Below, piece by piece: positions 36,030 through 44,552 of a stretch of 64,000 nt of DNA; the stretch's first letter is position 1, and each line of letters starts with the position of its first letter. The position numbers were made by a program, and so were the translations under genes. The notes beneath the pieces were generated by a model, which saw only the letters and a program-made list of their open reading frames with translations, had not been told where the DNA came from and searched no databases. Source of the DNA: NCEH01 sp043195135 (GTDB lineage: Bacteria > Pseudomonadota > Alphaproteobacteria > Rhizobiales > Xanthobacteraceae); the NCBI RefSeq assembly GCF_043195135.1, contig NZ_JBAFWP010000017.1; one strand, given 5' to 3'.

Positions 36030-37125
36030 GCAAAGGGATCGCGAGCGCTTCGAAAACTTATTTGTTCTCGAACTCGCTAACAATCACTGGGGTAAGCTCG
36101 ACCGCGGGCTCAAGATCATTCGTGATCATGGCCGAGTTATCCGCCACAACGGCGTGAAGGCGGCGATCAAGCTGCAATTCCGCGACGTCGATGAATTCAT
36201 CCATCCGCAGTTCAAGGGCAATACCGAGCTGCGCTATATCAAGAAAACGGAAGATACCAAGCTTTCGAAGGATGAATTCGCGCGCATGGTGGCGGAGATC
36301 CGGGCGGTCGATGCCATCCCGATGGCGACGCCCTTCGATGAGGCCTCCGTCGACCTTTGCGTTTATTTCGACATGCCGATCATCAAGATCGCCTCGTCGG
36401 ACATGAACGACTGGCTGCTGATCGAAAAGGTGGCCAGCACCCGCCGGCCCGTCATCGTCTCCACGGGCGGCGCGTCCGAAAAGGACATGGACGATCTGGT
36501 CGAATTCTTCGAGAAGCGCAACATTCCGCTCGCGATCAATCATTGCGTCTCCCTGTACCCGTCGGAAGACGCCGAGCTGGACCTCGACCAGATCGACTAT
36601 TTCAAGACCCGCTATCCCAATCATGTCATCGGGCTGTCCACGCACGAATATCATGACTGGCATTCGTCGATGCTGATCTCCTACGGCAAGGGCGCCCGCA
36701 CCTGGGAGCGCCATATCGACGTGAATTATGAAGGCGTCGCGGTGTCGCCTTACTGCTCGCTGCCCGAGAATTGCGACGAGTGGTTCAAGGCCTTCCACAA
36801 GGCGCGCGAGATGTGCGGCGGCCGCAGCAGCGAGCGCCGGCCGATCACCCGGCGCGAGGTGCAATATCTCGATGCCCTGGTGCGCGGCGCCTATGCGCGG
36901 ACGGACCTCAGCCCCGGCTATGTTTTCTCCAAGGAGGCCTTCGAGCGCGACTTCTACATGGCGATTCCCTTGCTCAAGGGTCAGCTTTCGGTGCGCGAGG
37001 TCATGGATGGCGAGAAGCTGGTCCAGCCGATCAAGGCCAACGAGCCCTTGATGATCACCCACGTCGACGGACCGTACAACGAGAACCCGTCGCTGCGGGC
37101 GCTCATCGAAACGCGCGGCATTTAA
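36022..37125 (+). CDS. NeuB-family N-acetylneuraminate/sialic-acid-type synthase
   Basis: NeuB enzymes condense phosphoenolpyruvate with an amino sugar to form nine-carbon keto acids. The 367-residue protein shows FVLELANNHWGKLDRGLKII, VKAAIKLQFRDVDEF, MATPFDEASVD, IIKIASSDMNDWLLIEKVA, STGGASEKDM and SLYPSEDAELDLDQI, all NeuB-type blocks. A C-terminal region (SVREVMDGEKLVQPIKANEPLM) resembles the SAF/antifreeze-like domain. No NeuA or NeuC gene is nearby, so the product need not be sialic acid. It begins inside the rfbG stop and is followed by an FkbM gene. Confidence 0.85.
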   Translation: MLEQRDRERFENLFVLELANNHWGKLDRGLKIIRDHGRVIRHNGVKAAIKLQFRDVDEFIHPQFKGNTELRYIKKTEDTKLSKDEFARMVAEIRAVDAIPMATPFDEASVDLCVYFDMPIIKIASSDMNDWLLIEKVASTRRPVIVSTGGASEKDMDDLVEFFEKRNIPLAINHCVSLYPSEDAELDLDQIDYFKTRYPNHVIGLSTHEYHDWHSSMLISYGKGARTWERHIDVNYEGVAVSPYCSLPENCDEWFKAFHKAREMCGGRSSERRPITRREVQYLDALVRGAYARTDLSPGYVFSKEAFERDFYMAIPLLKGQLSVREVMDGEKLVQPIKANEPLMITHVDGPYNENPSLRALIETRGI

Positions 37126-37149
37126 GGGCGGTTACGCCGGAAGACAGCC

Positions 37150-38259
37150 ATGTCATTTTCTGAACTTGCCGCAGCGATCCATGCCAGTGACGACAAAGCG
37201 CGCGCGCTGGACCTTGGCCTGCCCGTCTGGGTGTATGGCACCGGATCGTTCGGGCGCGCCGCCGCGGCGGCGCTCCGGGCGAAGGGCGCGCAGGTGTCCG
37301 GCTTCGTTGCGACGAAGCCGGCCGCCGAGAGCTGCGACGGGTTGCCGATCCTGCCGATTGCCACCGGCCCGCAGGCCCTCGGCCCGGGGGCGCAGGTTGC
37401 TGTCGGCATCTTCAACCGGGAGACATCCTACGGCGATATCGAAAGCATTGGCCGTGCGGCCGGAATAGAGCGCCTGTTCTGGCCGTTCGACTATTATCCC
37501 CAGGTCGAGGATCACATGGGGTGGCGGTTCTGGCTGGGCTCCTCCGAGATTGCGAAGGGCGAGATCGATCGCATTCGCCAGGCCTATGAGATGCTGTCGG
37601 ATGAAAGAAGCCGGACGCTTTTTTCCCGCATCATCCGCTTCCGCGCTGGGCAGGACTTCGGCTACGCCGCCCACATGGACCCGGAGGAGCAGTATTTCTG
37701 CGACCTCACGCTCCCGCACCTCGCAAACCGGGCGTTCTGCTATGTGGATTGCGGCGCGTTCGACGGTGATTCCTATGTCGCGCTGAACCGGCACGTCCCG
37801 GTCGCGGACGCCTATCTGTTCGAACCGGACACCAGGAATTATGCAGCCCTGGTCGCGAATGTGCGCGGGTTCAGCGGCGCTGCAAAATGCCTTCCCCTCG
37901 CGGTCGCGGGAACCTACGAAATCCTGTCATTTTCGGGCGAAGGCGAAGGCGGCGTCGTCGATCGCGGCGGGACCACCCGCATTGCGACGGTGAAGCTCGA
38001 CGACATGCTTTCAAACACCCGTGTCGATCTTCTGAAGCTGGATATCGAGGGGAGCGAGGCGATGGCGCTGAAGGGCGCGAGTCGGCTGATCGCGGAAGAC
38101 CGGCCGATCATCTGCGCTTCGCTGTATCATAAACCCCAAGATGTGTGGGATCTCCTTCTTCTCATCGCCGGCATTGTCGACGATTACGATTATTATATTC
38201 GTCAGCATATGTTCAATACGTTCGAGTCCGTTCTGTATGCCATTCCCAGGCGACGCTGA
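37150..38259 (+). CDS. FkbM-family methyltransferase with N-terminal Rossmann-like domain
   Basis: The C-terminal about 180 residues match FkbM SAM methyltransferases: FCYVDCGAFDGDSYVAL, YLFEPDTRNYAALVANVRGF, and VDLLKLDIEGSEAMALKGA (the DIEG motif). The N-terminal region (LGLPVWVYGTGSFGRAAAAALRAKGAQVSGFVATKP) is a nucleotide-binding-like fold with a GxGxxG loop, a combination seen in some surface-sugar methyltransferases. It probably methylates a glycan hydroxyl; the substrate is unknown. Its stop overlaps the next start (TGATG). Confidence 0.86.
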   Translation: MSFSELAAAIHASDDKARALDLGLPVWVYGTGSFGRAAAAALRAKGAQVSGFVATKPAAESCDGLPILPIATGPQALGPGAQVAVGIFNRETSYGDIESIGRAAGIERLFWPFDYYPQVEDHMGWRFWLGSSEIAKGEIDRIRQAYEMLSDERSRTLFSRIIRFRAGQDFGYAAHMDPEEQYFCDLTLPHLANRAFCYVDCGAFDGDSYVALNRHVPVADAYLFEPDTRNYAALVANVRGFSGAAKCLPLAVAGTYEILSFSGEGEGGVVDRGGTTRIATVKLDDMLSNTRVDLLKLDIEGSEAMALKGASRLIAEDRPIICASLYHKPQDVWDLLLLIAGIVDDYDYYIRQHMFNTFESVLYAIPRRR

Positions 38260-38900
38260 TGCAGGTACGCGGCATCGTGTTCGACCTGGACGGGACCTTG
38301 GTTGACAGCGCGCCTTCGGTGGCTTCCGTCCTGAACGAGATGCGCGGCGAACAGGGCCTCGCGCCCATGTCCGACAGCGCCTATCGCGGGTGGATCAGCC
38401 TCGGGGCGCAGACGCTGGTTCGCCGCGCGCTCGATCTGCAAAGGCCCGACTGCAATGCGGAGCTGGCCGATTTTCGCCGGCGCCTCGCTGCCTATACGGT
38501 GCCCGCATCCAGTCTCTACAGCGGCGTGCCGGAAGCGCTGGAGCGCCTGGCGCGCAAGGGAATGGCGCTCGCGATCTGTAGCAACAAGCCGGAATCCCTA
38601 TGCGTGAAACTGCTTGAAGACACCGGAATTGCGGGCTATTTCGGTGCCGTCATCGGCGGTGACACCACGTCTTCGTCGAAGCCAAGCAGCGAGCCGATCC
38701 TGGCGGCCTTGGCCGGCATCGGGACCGGACCGGACGACGCGATCTTTGTGGGTGACAGCACCGTGGATCAAAAAGGATCCGCGGCCGCGGGGATTCGGTT
38801 CGTCTTCTTTGCCGGCGGATATGATGACGGCGTTCGTCGGGCTGACTGTTTTTTGACCATCCACGAAATATTGGAAGTGGAAGACGCGACCAGGATCTGA
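38259..38900 (+). CDS. HAD-superfamily phosphatase (phosphoglycolate-phosphatase-like)
   Basis: This 213-residue cytosolic hydrolase has the four HAD motifs: GIVFDLDGTLVDS, a serine/threonine motif near LAICSNKPE, the lysine region (SSSKPSSEPI), and IFVGDSTVDQKGSAAAGI. The helical cap between motifs I and II is the Cof/Gph-like class 1 cap. It is translationally coupled to the preceding FkbM gene. In this setting it may dephosphorylate a sugar-phosphate intermediate, for example a product of the NeuB-like enzyme (inference). Confidence 0.9.
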   Translation: MQVRGIVFDLDGTLVDSAPSVASVLNEMRGEQGLAPMSDSAYRGWISLGAQTLVRRALDLQRPDCNAELADFRRRLAAYTVPASSLYSGVPEALERLARKGMALAICSNKPESLCVKLLEDTGIAGYFGAVIGGDTTSSSKPSSEPILAALAGIGTGPDDAIFVGDSTVDQKGSAAAGIRFVFFAGGYDDGVRRADCFLTIHEILEVEDATRI

Positions 38901-38957
38901 CGTTCGGCTGATTTGACGGCACGCGTGTCGTGGCGCCGCAGGAGTGATGGGGCATCT

Positions 38958-39905
38958 ATGGACGCACGATTGAAAAACGCTGTTCGTCGCGTAGTTCCGA
39001 TGAGCCTCCTCGTGCCCATCTTCAATTTTGTTGTCCGCATGCAGTCGCGTGGGCGTGGTTATATTGTCAAGGGAAACAGTGAATTTTATTCCATCATAAA
39101 TGGAAATCGTGAAATTCGGCTGGGCGTGCAGCAGCAAATATATCTCAAGGACACGATCTATAATTTCGATTTCTATTTTGAAGGCGTGGTGCCGGTCACG
39201 GTCGGCGACCGCCAAATCGCCGATTATTCGACGCCGCGGTGGCACGATGTGCGCGGGTTCGATCTTTTTCCGGTGTTTTTCCCGGCCGTCGCCGAGCCGA
39301 TTGTGACCACGGGCCAGTATATTGATTTCGCGGACCTTAAGGCCGGCGACGTCGTTCTCGACCTCGGGGCTTATTCCGGCCTGACCTGCGTGCTGTTCGA
39401 TCAGGCCATTCCCTCCGGCGGGCGGGTGATCGCGGTGGAGGCCGACCAGCAGAACATTTCCGCATGCGAGCGCAACTTCGCCCTGTACGGCAGGTTCACG
39501 GGTCGAAAAATCGATCTGGTGAAGGCGGCAATCTGGAAGCACGACAAGGGAATCAGCTTCTCGAGCGAAGGCAGCATGGGAAGCTCCGCGACATCGATCG
39601 TCGGAACCGGGCGCGGCAAAATGATCGAGGTCGCCTCCCTCACCCTCGCGCAGCTCGCGGAGCGGCAAAACCTCGACCGCGTTGATTTCATCAAATGCGA
39701 TATCGAAGGTGCGGAAACCGAAATCTTCGACTGCCCGGAGTTTTTCGCCAGGTATTCACCGAAGATCATGATCGAGTGCCACGATGTGAACGGGCTGACG
39801 GCGCCGATTTGCGAAAAAACGCTTGGAAAGTTCGGATATAAGTGCGTGTTGATCGAGCAGAAAGGCTACCCGCTTCCGCTTCTTGCCTGCTCGCCCGCGA
39901 GTTAG
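38958..39905 (+). CDS. second FkbM-family methyltransferase
   Basis: The 315-residue protein contains a SAM-binding core (GDVVLDLGAYSGLTCVLFDQAI, VIAVEADQQNISACERNFALY) and the FkbM hallmark VDFIKCDIEGAETEIFD with a C-terminal beta segment. Its N-terminal 100 residues (YIVKGNSEFYSIINGNREIRLG) are not recognised. It is not closely similar by eye to the FkbM protein at 37150 except in the motifs, so the two probably act on different positions. An upstream in-frame start at 38913 is possible; the ATG at 38958 starts the compact form. Confidence 0.84.
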   Translation: MDARLKNAVRRVVPMSLLVPIFNFVVRMQSRGRGYIVKGNSEFYSIINGNREIRLGVQQQIYLKDTIYNFDFYFEGVVPVTVGDRQIADYSTPRWHDVRGFDLFPVFFPAVAEPIVTTGQYIDFADLKAGDVVLDLGAYSGLTCVLFDQAIPSGGRVIAVEADQQNISACERNFALYGRFTGRKIDLVKAAIWKHDKGISFSSEGSMGSSATSIVGTGRGKMIEVASLTLAQLAERQNLDRVDFIKCDIEGAETEIFDCPEFFARYSPKIMIECHDVNGLTAPICEKTLGKFGYKCVLIEQKGYPLPLLACSPAS

Positions 39906-39970
39906 GAAGCAGCTTTTGGAGCGTGCCGCGGACTCCGCGGCGATCGTTGTGACAGCAGGGGGCATCCGCA

Positions 39971-41011
39971 GTGACGCGCTGGTCTATCGAAGACGACTTG
40001 GCCGATGTTTTCCGGCACACCGCGGGGGTGTGGGCGCAGATGCGCGGGGCGCGGATCTTCGTGACCGGGGGCACCGGCTTCGTTGGCTGCTGGTTGTTGG
40101 AAAGCCTTCGGTATGCCGAGACGCGCCAGCCCCTCGACATCGAAGTGACCGTTCTGACGCGAAATGTGGATGCCTTCGCAGCGAAGGCCCCGCACCTCGC
40201 CTCGTTTCGCGCGTTCAAGTTCGTCACGGGCGATGTCCGCGATTTCACGCACAAGGCCGCCGGCTTCACGCATCTGATCCATGCCGCAACCGACGCCAGC
40301 GCCGATCTCAATGAGCACAACCCGCTGAAAATGTTCGACACCGTCCTGACCGGGACGCGCACCGCGCTCAATTTCGCGGTTGAGAACAAGATTCCCCGGG
40401 TTCTCTATCTCAGTTCCGGCGCGGTCTACGGCCAGCAGCCATGGGAGATGGAACACGTCGCCGAAACCTGGCGCGGCGCTCCCGATTGCACGCAGGCCCG
40501 CAATGCCTATGCGGAGGGCAAGCGCGCGGCCGAAATGTTGTGTGCGATCTATCGCGCCCAGTTCGGGCTCTCGATCACCACCGCACGGATTTTCGCCCTG
40601 TTGGGCCCGTATATATCGCTGGACATTCATTTCGCCGCGGGCAATTTCATCCGCGATGCGATGGCCGGGAAGCCGGTGATCGTGAACGGAAACGGGATGC
40701 CGGTCCGCTCCTATATGTATGCCGGCGATCTGACGACCTGGCTGTGGCATCTGCTCGCCCGGGGCGAGGATGGCGCGGCCTATAATGTCGGCTCCGACCA
40801 GGGCATATCGATCCGCGACCTCGCGCAGATTGTTTCGCGCACGGTCGGGAACGGCGAATTCACCGTGCTTGGCGCGGTCGAGACAGGCTGGAATCCCGGC
40901 CGATATGTTCCGGAAACCAAGCGCGCCGCGACCAAACTTGAATTGTTCACGACGGTGCCCCTAGAAGACGCGATACGTCGCACAGCAATGTGGAATGGAT
41001 GGAAGCAATGA
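39971..41011 (+). CDS. NAD-dependent epimerase/dehydratase (SDR), candidate YerF-type reductase
   Basis: This 346-residue extended SDR starts at GTG and has the NAD loop IFVTGGTGFVGCW (about residues 28-40). It has an acidic GDVRDF segment, VLYLSSGAVYGQQ, and the active-site YAEGKRAAE (Tyr-x-x-x-Lys). The C-terminal part binds nucleotide sugar (YAGDLTTWLWHLLARGEDGAAYNVGSDQ). It overlaps the next gene, the thiamine-diphosphate enzyme, by ATGA. In yersiniose synthesis the equivalent reductase reduces the two-carbon branch after YerE acts; whether this protein does so is inference. It could instead be an ordinary sugar epimerase. Confidence 0.82.
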   Translation: MTRWSIEDDLADVFRHTAGVWAQMRGARIFVTGGTGFVGCWLLESLRYAETRQPLDIEVTVLTRNVDAFAAKAPHLASFRAFKFVTGDVRDFTHKAAGFTHLIHAATDASADLNEHNPLKMFDTVLTGTRTALNFAVENKIPRVLYLSSGAVYGQQPWEMEHVAETWRGAPDCTQARNAYAEGKRAAEMLCAIYRAQFGLSITTARIFALLGPYISLDIHFAAGNFIRDAMAGKPVIVNGNGMPVRSYMYAGDLTTWLWHLLARGEDGAAYNVGSDQGISIRDLAQIVSRTVGNGEFTVLGAVETGWNPGRYVPETKRAATKLELFTTVPLEDAIRRTAMWNGWKQ

Positions 41012-42825
41012 CCAAGGTCAAGCTTTCGAACTGGGTCGCGCAGCGGCTTGTCGAGTTCGGGGTGAAGCATGTGTTCATGGTGACCGGAGGCGGCGCCATG
41101 CATCTCAATCACGCGTTCGGCACGCACCCCGATCTGGAATGCGTTTTCAATCACCACGAGCAGGCCTGTGCGATCGCGGCGGAATCCTATTATCGCGTGA
41201 ACAACAAGCTGGCCGTTGCCAATGTCACGTCCGGCCCCGGCGGAACGAATGCCATCACCGGCGTCCATGGCGCATTCGCCGATTCGATCGCGATGCTGGT
41301 CATCTCCGGCCAGGTGAAGATGGAGACGACGGTCCGCTCCACCGGCATGCCCCTGCGCCAGTATGGCGACCAGGAACTGGATATTGAGGAGCTGGTTCGT
41401 CCGGTCACGAAATATGTCCAGATGGTCACCGACCCGCGGTCGATCCGCTATCATCTGGAAAAGGCGGTCTATCTCGCCGTCTCCGGCCGGCCCGGCCCCT
41501 GCTGGCTCGACATTCCGCTCAATGTGCAGGCCTCGCTGATCGATCCCGACGACCTGGCGGGCTTCGACCCCGCCGAGCTGGGGGCGTCCTGGAGCCAGGA
41601 TTTCGAGCTCGAGGACACCTGCCGCCAGATTTTGGCGCGGATCGCCGCGGCCAAGCGCCCGGTGATCTACGCCGGGAACGGCGTTCATTTGAGCGGCCAG
41701 CACGCGGCGTTCCTGCGCCTGATCGACAAGCTCAAGATCCCCGTGGTGACGGGGTTCAGCGCCCATGACCTGTTGTGGGAGACCCACCCGCTGAACGGCG
41801 GGCGGCCCGGCACCATCGGCGATCGCCCGGGAAATTTCGTGGCGCAGAATTCGGATTGCCTGCTCATCCTCGGAACGCGCCTGAACATTCGCCAGATCAG
41901 CTACAATTGGCAGTCCTTTGCCCGCGAGGCGTTCAAGATCTGGGTCGATATCGACCCGCTGGAAATGGACCGCCCCAATATCAAGGCGGATATGCCGGTG
42001 GTGGCCGACCTCGCGGTGCTTCTGCCGGCGCTTGCCGATGCAGACTATGCGGGGCCAACGGCCGAGCACGCGCAATGGCTGGACTGGGCGCAGGAGCGCC
42101 GCCGTCGTTTTTCCGTCGTGCAGCCGGAATATTGGAGCAATCGGGTCGTCAATTCCTATTGCTTCATGGACCGCCTGTTCGAATATCTACCCTCGGACGC
42201 GCTCGTCGTCGCCGCGAATGCGACGGCGTGCATCGTCAGCTTCCAGGCCGGAAAGCTGAAGCAGGGCCAGCGCTTGTGGTCGAATTCCGGAAGCGCAATG
42301 ATGGGCTATGACCTGCCGGCCGCGATCGGTGCCTGCAAGGCAAATGGCGACAAGGAAGTCATCTGCCTGGCGGGTGACGGCTCCATCATGATGAACCTGC
42401 AGGAATTGCAGACGATCATCGGAAACCGGCTGCCGATCAAGATATTCCTGCTGAACAACAGCGGATATGTTTCGATCTTCCAGTCGCAGCGCAATTTCTT
42501 TGCTGGCGTCGAAGTGGGTGGCGGACCCAAAAGCGGCGTGACCTTTCCGGATTTCAAGCGGCTCGCCGAAGCGTTCGGCTTCCCGTTTCTGCGCATTTCC
42601 TCGCATGGCGAGCTCAACGTCGTCATCCAGCAGGCCCTGGCGATCGAAGGGCCGGCGATCTGCGAGGTGATGCTCGACGAAGCCGTGGCGTTCGCCCCGA
42701 AGCTCGGGGCCAAGCAGCATCCGGACGGACGCATCACGTCGCCGGCGTTGGAGGATCTTTCGCCCTTCCTCAGCCGCGAAGAGCTGCGGGAAAACATGAT
42801 CATCGACTTGATAGATGATCAATGA
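41008..42825 (+). CDS. thiamine-diphosphate enzyme of the acetolactate-synthase family, candidate YerE-type
   Basis: The 605-residue protein has the full three-domain ThDP architecture. An N-terminal pyrimidine-binding domain carries the catalytic Glu51 in FNHHEQACAIAAESYYR, then NVTSGPGGTNAITGVHGAFADS. A central domain follows (KRPVIYAGNGVHLSGQHAAF). The C-terminal domain holds LAGDGSIMMNLQELQTII ending at LNNSGYVSI (the GDG/NN motif, about residues 454-483). Among CDP-dideoxy sugar genes, the known member is YerE. YerE adds a pyruvate-derived two-carbon unit to C-4 of CDP-3,6-dideoxy-4-keto-glucose. Here it is coupled to an SDR upstream and gtrA downstream. Acetolactate synthase proper is less likely, since there is no small subunit nearby. 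Confidence 0.84.
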   Translation: MTKVKLSNWVAQRLVEFGVKHVFMVTGGGAMHLNHAFGTHPDLECVFNHHEQACAIAAESYYRVNNKLAVANVTSGPGGTNAITGVHGAFADSIAMLVISGQVKMETTVRSTGMPLRQYGDQELDIEELVRPVTKYVQMVTDPRSIRYHLEKAVYLAVSGRPGPCWLDIPLNVQASLIDPDDLAGFDPAELGASWSQDFELEDTCRQILARIAAAKRPVIYAGNGVHLSGQHAAFLRLIDKLKIPVVTGFSAHDLLWETHPLNGGRPGTIGDRPGNFVAQNSDCLLILGTRLNIRQISYNWQSFAREAFKIWVDIDPLEMDRPNIKADMPVVADLAVLLPALADADYAGPTAEHAQWLDWAQERRRRFSVVQPEYWSNRVVNSYCFMDRLFEYLPSDALVVAANATACIVSFQAGKLKQGQRLWSNSGSAMMGYDLPAAIGACKANGDKEVICLAGDGSIMMNLQELQTIIGNRLPIKIFLLNNSGYVSIFQSQRNFFAGVEVGGGPKSGVTFPDFKRLAEAFGFPFLRISSHGELNVVIQQALAIEGPAICEVMLDEAVAFAPKLGAKQHPDGRITSPALEDLSPFLSREELRENMIIDLIDDQ

Positions 42826-43259
42826 TGAATATCGCCATCCCCCAGCGTCTGCGCGGACTTCTGATCGAGCATGAAACGAAAATTCGTTTCCTGTTCGCCG
42901 GAGGGCTCAATACTGCGTTCGGGCTGGCGATATTCCCGGCTCTCATATGGGCGCTTGGCGATTCCTCTCACTACATGATCGCTCTGGTTGTGGCGCAGAT
43001 CTTATCGATCTCATTCGCCTACATGACGAATAAGATTTTTGTGTTTCGCACCAAGGGAAATGTGCTGCGGGAGTTTGGGCGATTCATTGGTTATCACGCG
43101 ATTTCGTTCTGGGTTATTCTGGGGGTGTTTCCCATTCTTGTGGAGATCGGAAAAATTCCCCCGATTTACGCCCAGGCCGGTTTGATTTTGGGGATGATCG
43201 CGACGAGTTATCTTTGGCATAGCCGAATCAGTTTTCGATTGAGGAAGCTCGACCATTGA
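42822..43259 (+). CDS. GtrA-like membrane protein (lipid-linked sugar flippase)
   Basis: The 145-residue protein has four predicted membrane helices, with the GtrA features FLFAGGLNTAFGLAIFPALIW, FAYMTNKIFVFRTKGN, FGRFIGYHAISFWVILGVFPIL and a basic C-terminal tail. GtrA proteins flip undecaprenyl-phosphate-linked sugars for modification of surface glycans (family knowledge). Its ATG overlaps the TGA of the previous gene. It starts a GtrA, GtrB-type and DUF2029 cassette. The DNA here is lower in GC than the housekeeping genes. Confidence 0.88.
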   Translation: MMNIAIPQRLRGLLIEHETKIRFLFAGGLNTAFGLAIFPALIWALGDSSHYMIALVVAQILSISFAYMTNKIFVFRTKGNVLREFGRFIGYHAISFWVILGVFPILVEIGKIPPIYAQAGLILGMIATSYLWHSRISFRLRKLDH

Positions 43260-43571
43260 CCCAGCTCTTCGACCTTCCCTCTTTCGGTACTCCGGCAGGC
43301 GGTGCGCCGCGCGGCTGTGCCTATGCTCGCTCGCGGGCATGCGCGCCGCGGTCAAACGCCCCGGGTCTCTCCCCACGCTGCGCGGCCTCGGGGGCCGAAA
43401 AGTCGCTGAACAGGTAACGATGATGTATTGTTTTTCCATAGGACTCCTGTCCCAACCGGCGCGGCGGGTGGTGAGATCCGGAGCGGAGGCCCGTGGCGCT
43501 TCCGCGGATCTGGCCGCTGTGTGCGGGGCCGGGGACAGGGCAGCGGTTGCCGCGTCAGGGCGGAGTTTGTG
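43260..43571. other. 312-bp spacer between the GtrA-like and GtrB-like genes
   Basis: No gene or clear promoter is seen. The first half is GC-rich and the flanking genes are AT-richer, so the spacer may be a junction of segments with different origin. GGCGGAG lies 8 bp before the next ATG. Confidence 0.45.
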
Positions 43572-44519
43572 ATGTCAGGCAAGCCACTTATCAGCATTGT
43601 AACGCCTTGTTACAATGAAGAGGAAAATATTAAAGAGCTGTATCGGCGCATTAAGGCGGCGATCGTTGAGCTGGAAAGTCGTTATGACTTCGAGATTATC
43701 GTCATTGATAATCACTCCACCGATTCGACGGAAGCAAAGCTGAGAGAGATCGCGGCGCAGGACAAGACCTTCAAGGTCATTCTGAACGCCCGGAATTTCG
43801 GACATATCCGTTCGCCTTATTATGGTGTGCTCCAGTCGCGCGGCGTGGCAACGGTCTACCTGGCGTCCGATTTGCAAGATCCTCCCGAGATGATCCCGGA
43901 ATTTATTCGGCATTGGGAGCTCGGATTCAAGCTGGTTCTGGCGGTAAAGCCTTCGTCTGAGGGAAATTCGGCCTTTCACTGGCTGCGGCGCAGTTATTAT
44001 CAATTGCTGGACAGCATGTCCGAAGTCGCCATCGTCAAGGATGCCACCGGCTTTGGGCTTTTTGACCGGGTGGTGCTTGACCATATCCGGCAGATTGATG
44101 ACCCATATCCCTTCTTCCGCGGCTTGCTGGCTGAGCTTGGCTATCCCGTCAAGACGATTACGTTTGTCCAACCCCGCCGCATGCGCGGCATCTCGAAGAA
44201 TAACATCTACACGCTATATGACATGGCGTGGCTCGGGATGGTCGGGCACTCCAAAGTTCCCCTACGGATCGCGGCATTTGTGGGCTTCGTCATCGGCGGA
44301 TTGAGTCTTTTTGCAGCTTTCGCGTATCTCGTGATGAAGCTTATTTTCTGGAATTCTTTTCCTCTTGGCATCGCCCCGCTCGTTATTGGCGGTTTCTTCT
44401 TGTTCGGGGTGCAACTTATTTTTATCAGCATCCTGGGGGAGTATACGGGCACGATCCTCACCTATGTGCAGAGGCGGCCGATTGTGGTAGAGATGAAGAG
44501 AATAAATTTCGATGATTAA
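43572..44519 (+). CDS. GtrB/DPM1-type family 2 glycosyltransferase
   Basis: The 315-residue enzyme transfers a sugar from a nucleotide donor to undecaprenyl phosphate. The GT2 start is ISIVTPCYNEEENIKELYRRIKAA. The DxD-like motif is YLASDLQDPPEMI, and the RNFGH / NARNFG region and KDATGFGLFDR are characteristic. The C-terminus has two membrane helices (PLRIAAFVGFVIGGLSLFAAFAYLVMKLIFW and PLVIGGFFLFGVQLIFISILGEY), as in GtrB and PglC-like DPM synthases. The start at 43572 avoids a 48-residue low-complexity extension. Confidence 0.9.
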   Translation: MSGKPLISIVTPCYNEEENIKELYRRIKAAIVELESRYDFEIIVIDNHSTDSTEAKLREIAAQDKTFKVILNARNFGHIRSPYYGVLQSRGVATVYLASDLQDPPEMIPEFIRHWELGFKLVLAVKPSSEGNSAFHWLRRSYYQLLDSMSEVAIVKDATGFGLFDRVVLDHIRQIDDPYPFFRGLLAELGYPVKTITFVQPRRMRGISKNNIYTLYDMAWLGMVGHSKVPLRIAAFVGFVIGGLSLFAAFAYLVMKLIFWNSFPLGIAPLVIGGFFLFGVQLIFISILGEYTGTILTYVQRRPIVVEMKRINFDD

Positions 44520-44552
44520 TTAAAGTTATTTTCCGCATTTTTGGAGATATTT

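Noticed and set aside
36022..37125. NeuB homolog as evidence for sialic acid on the surface
   Set aside because: No NeuA or NeuC gene is present in the window, so the family call does not justify naming the product.
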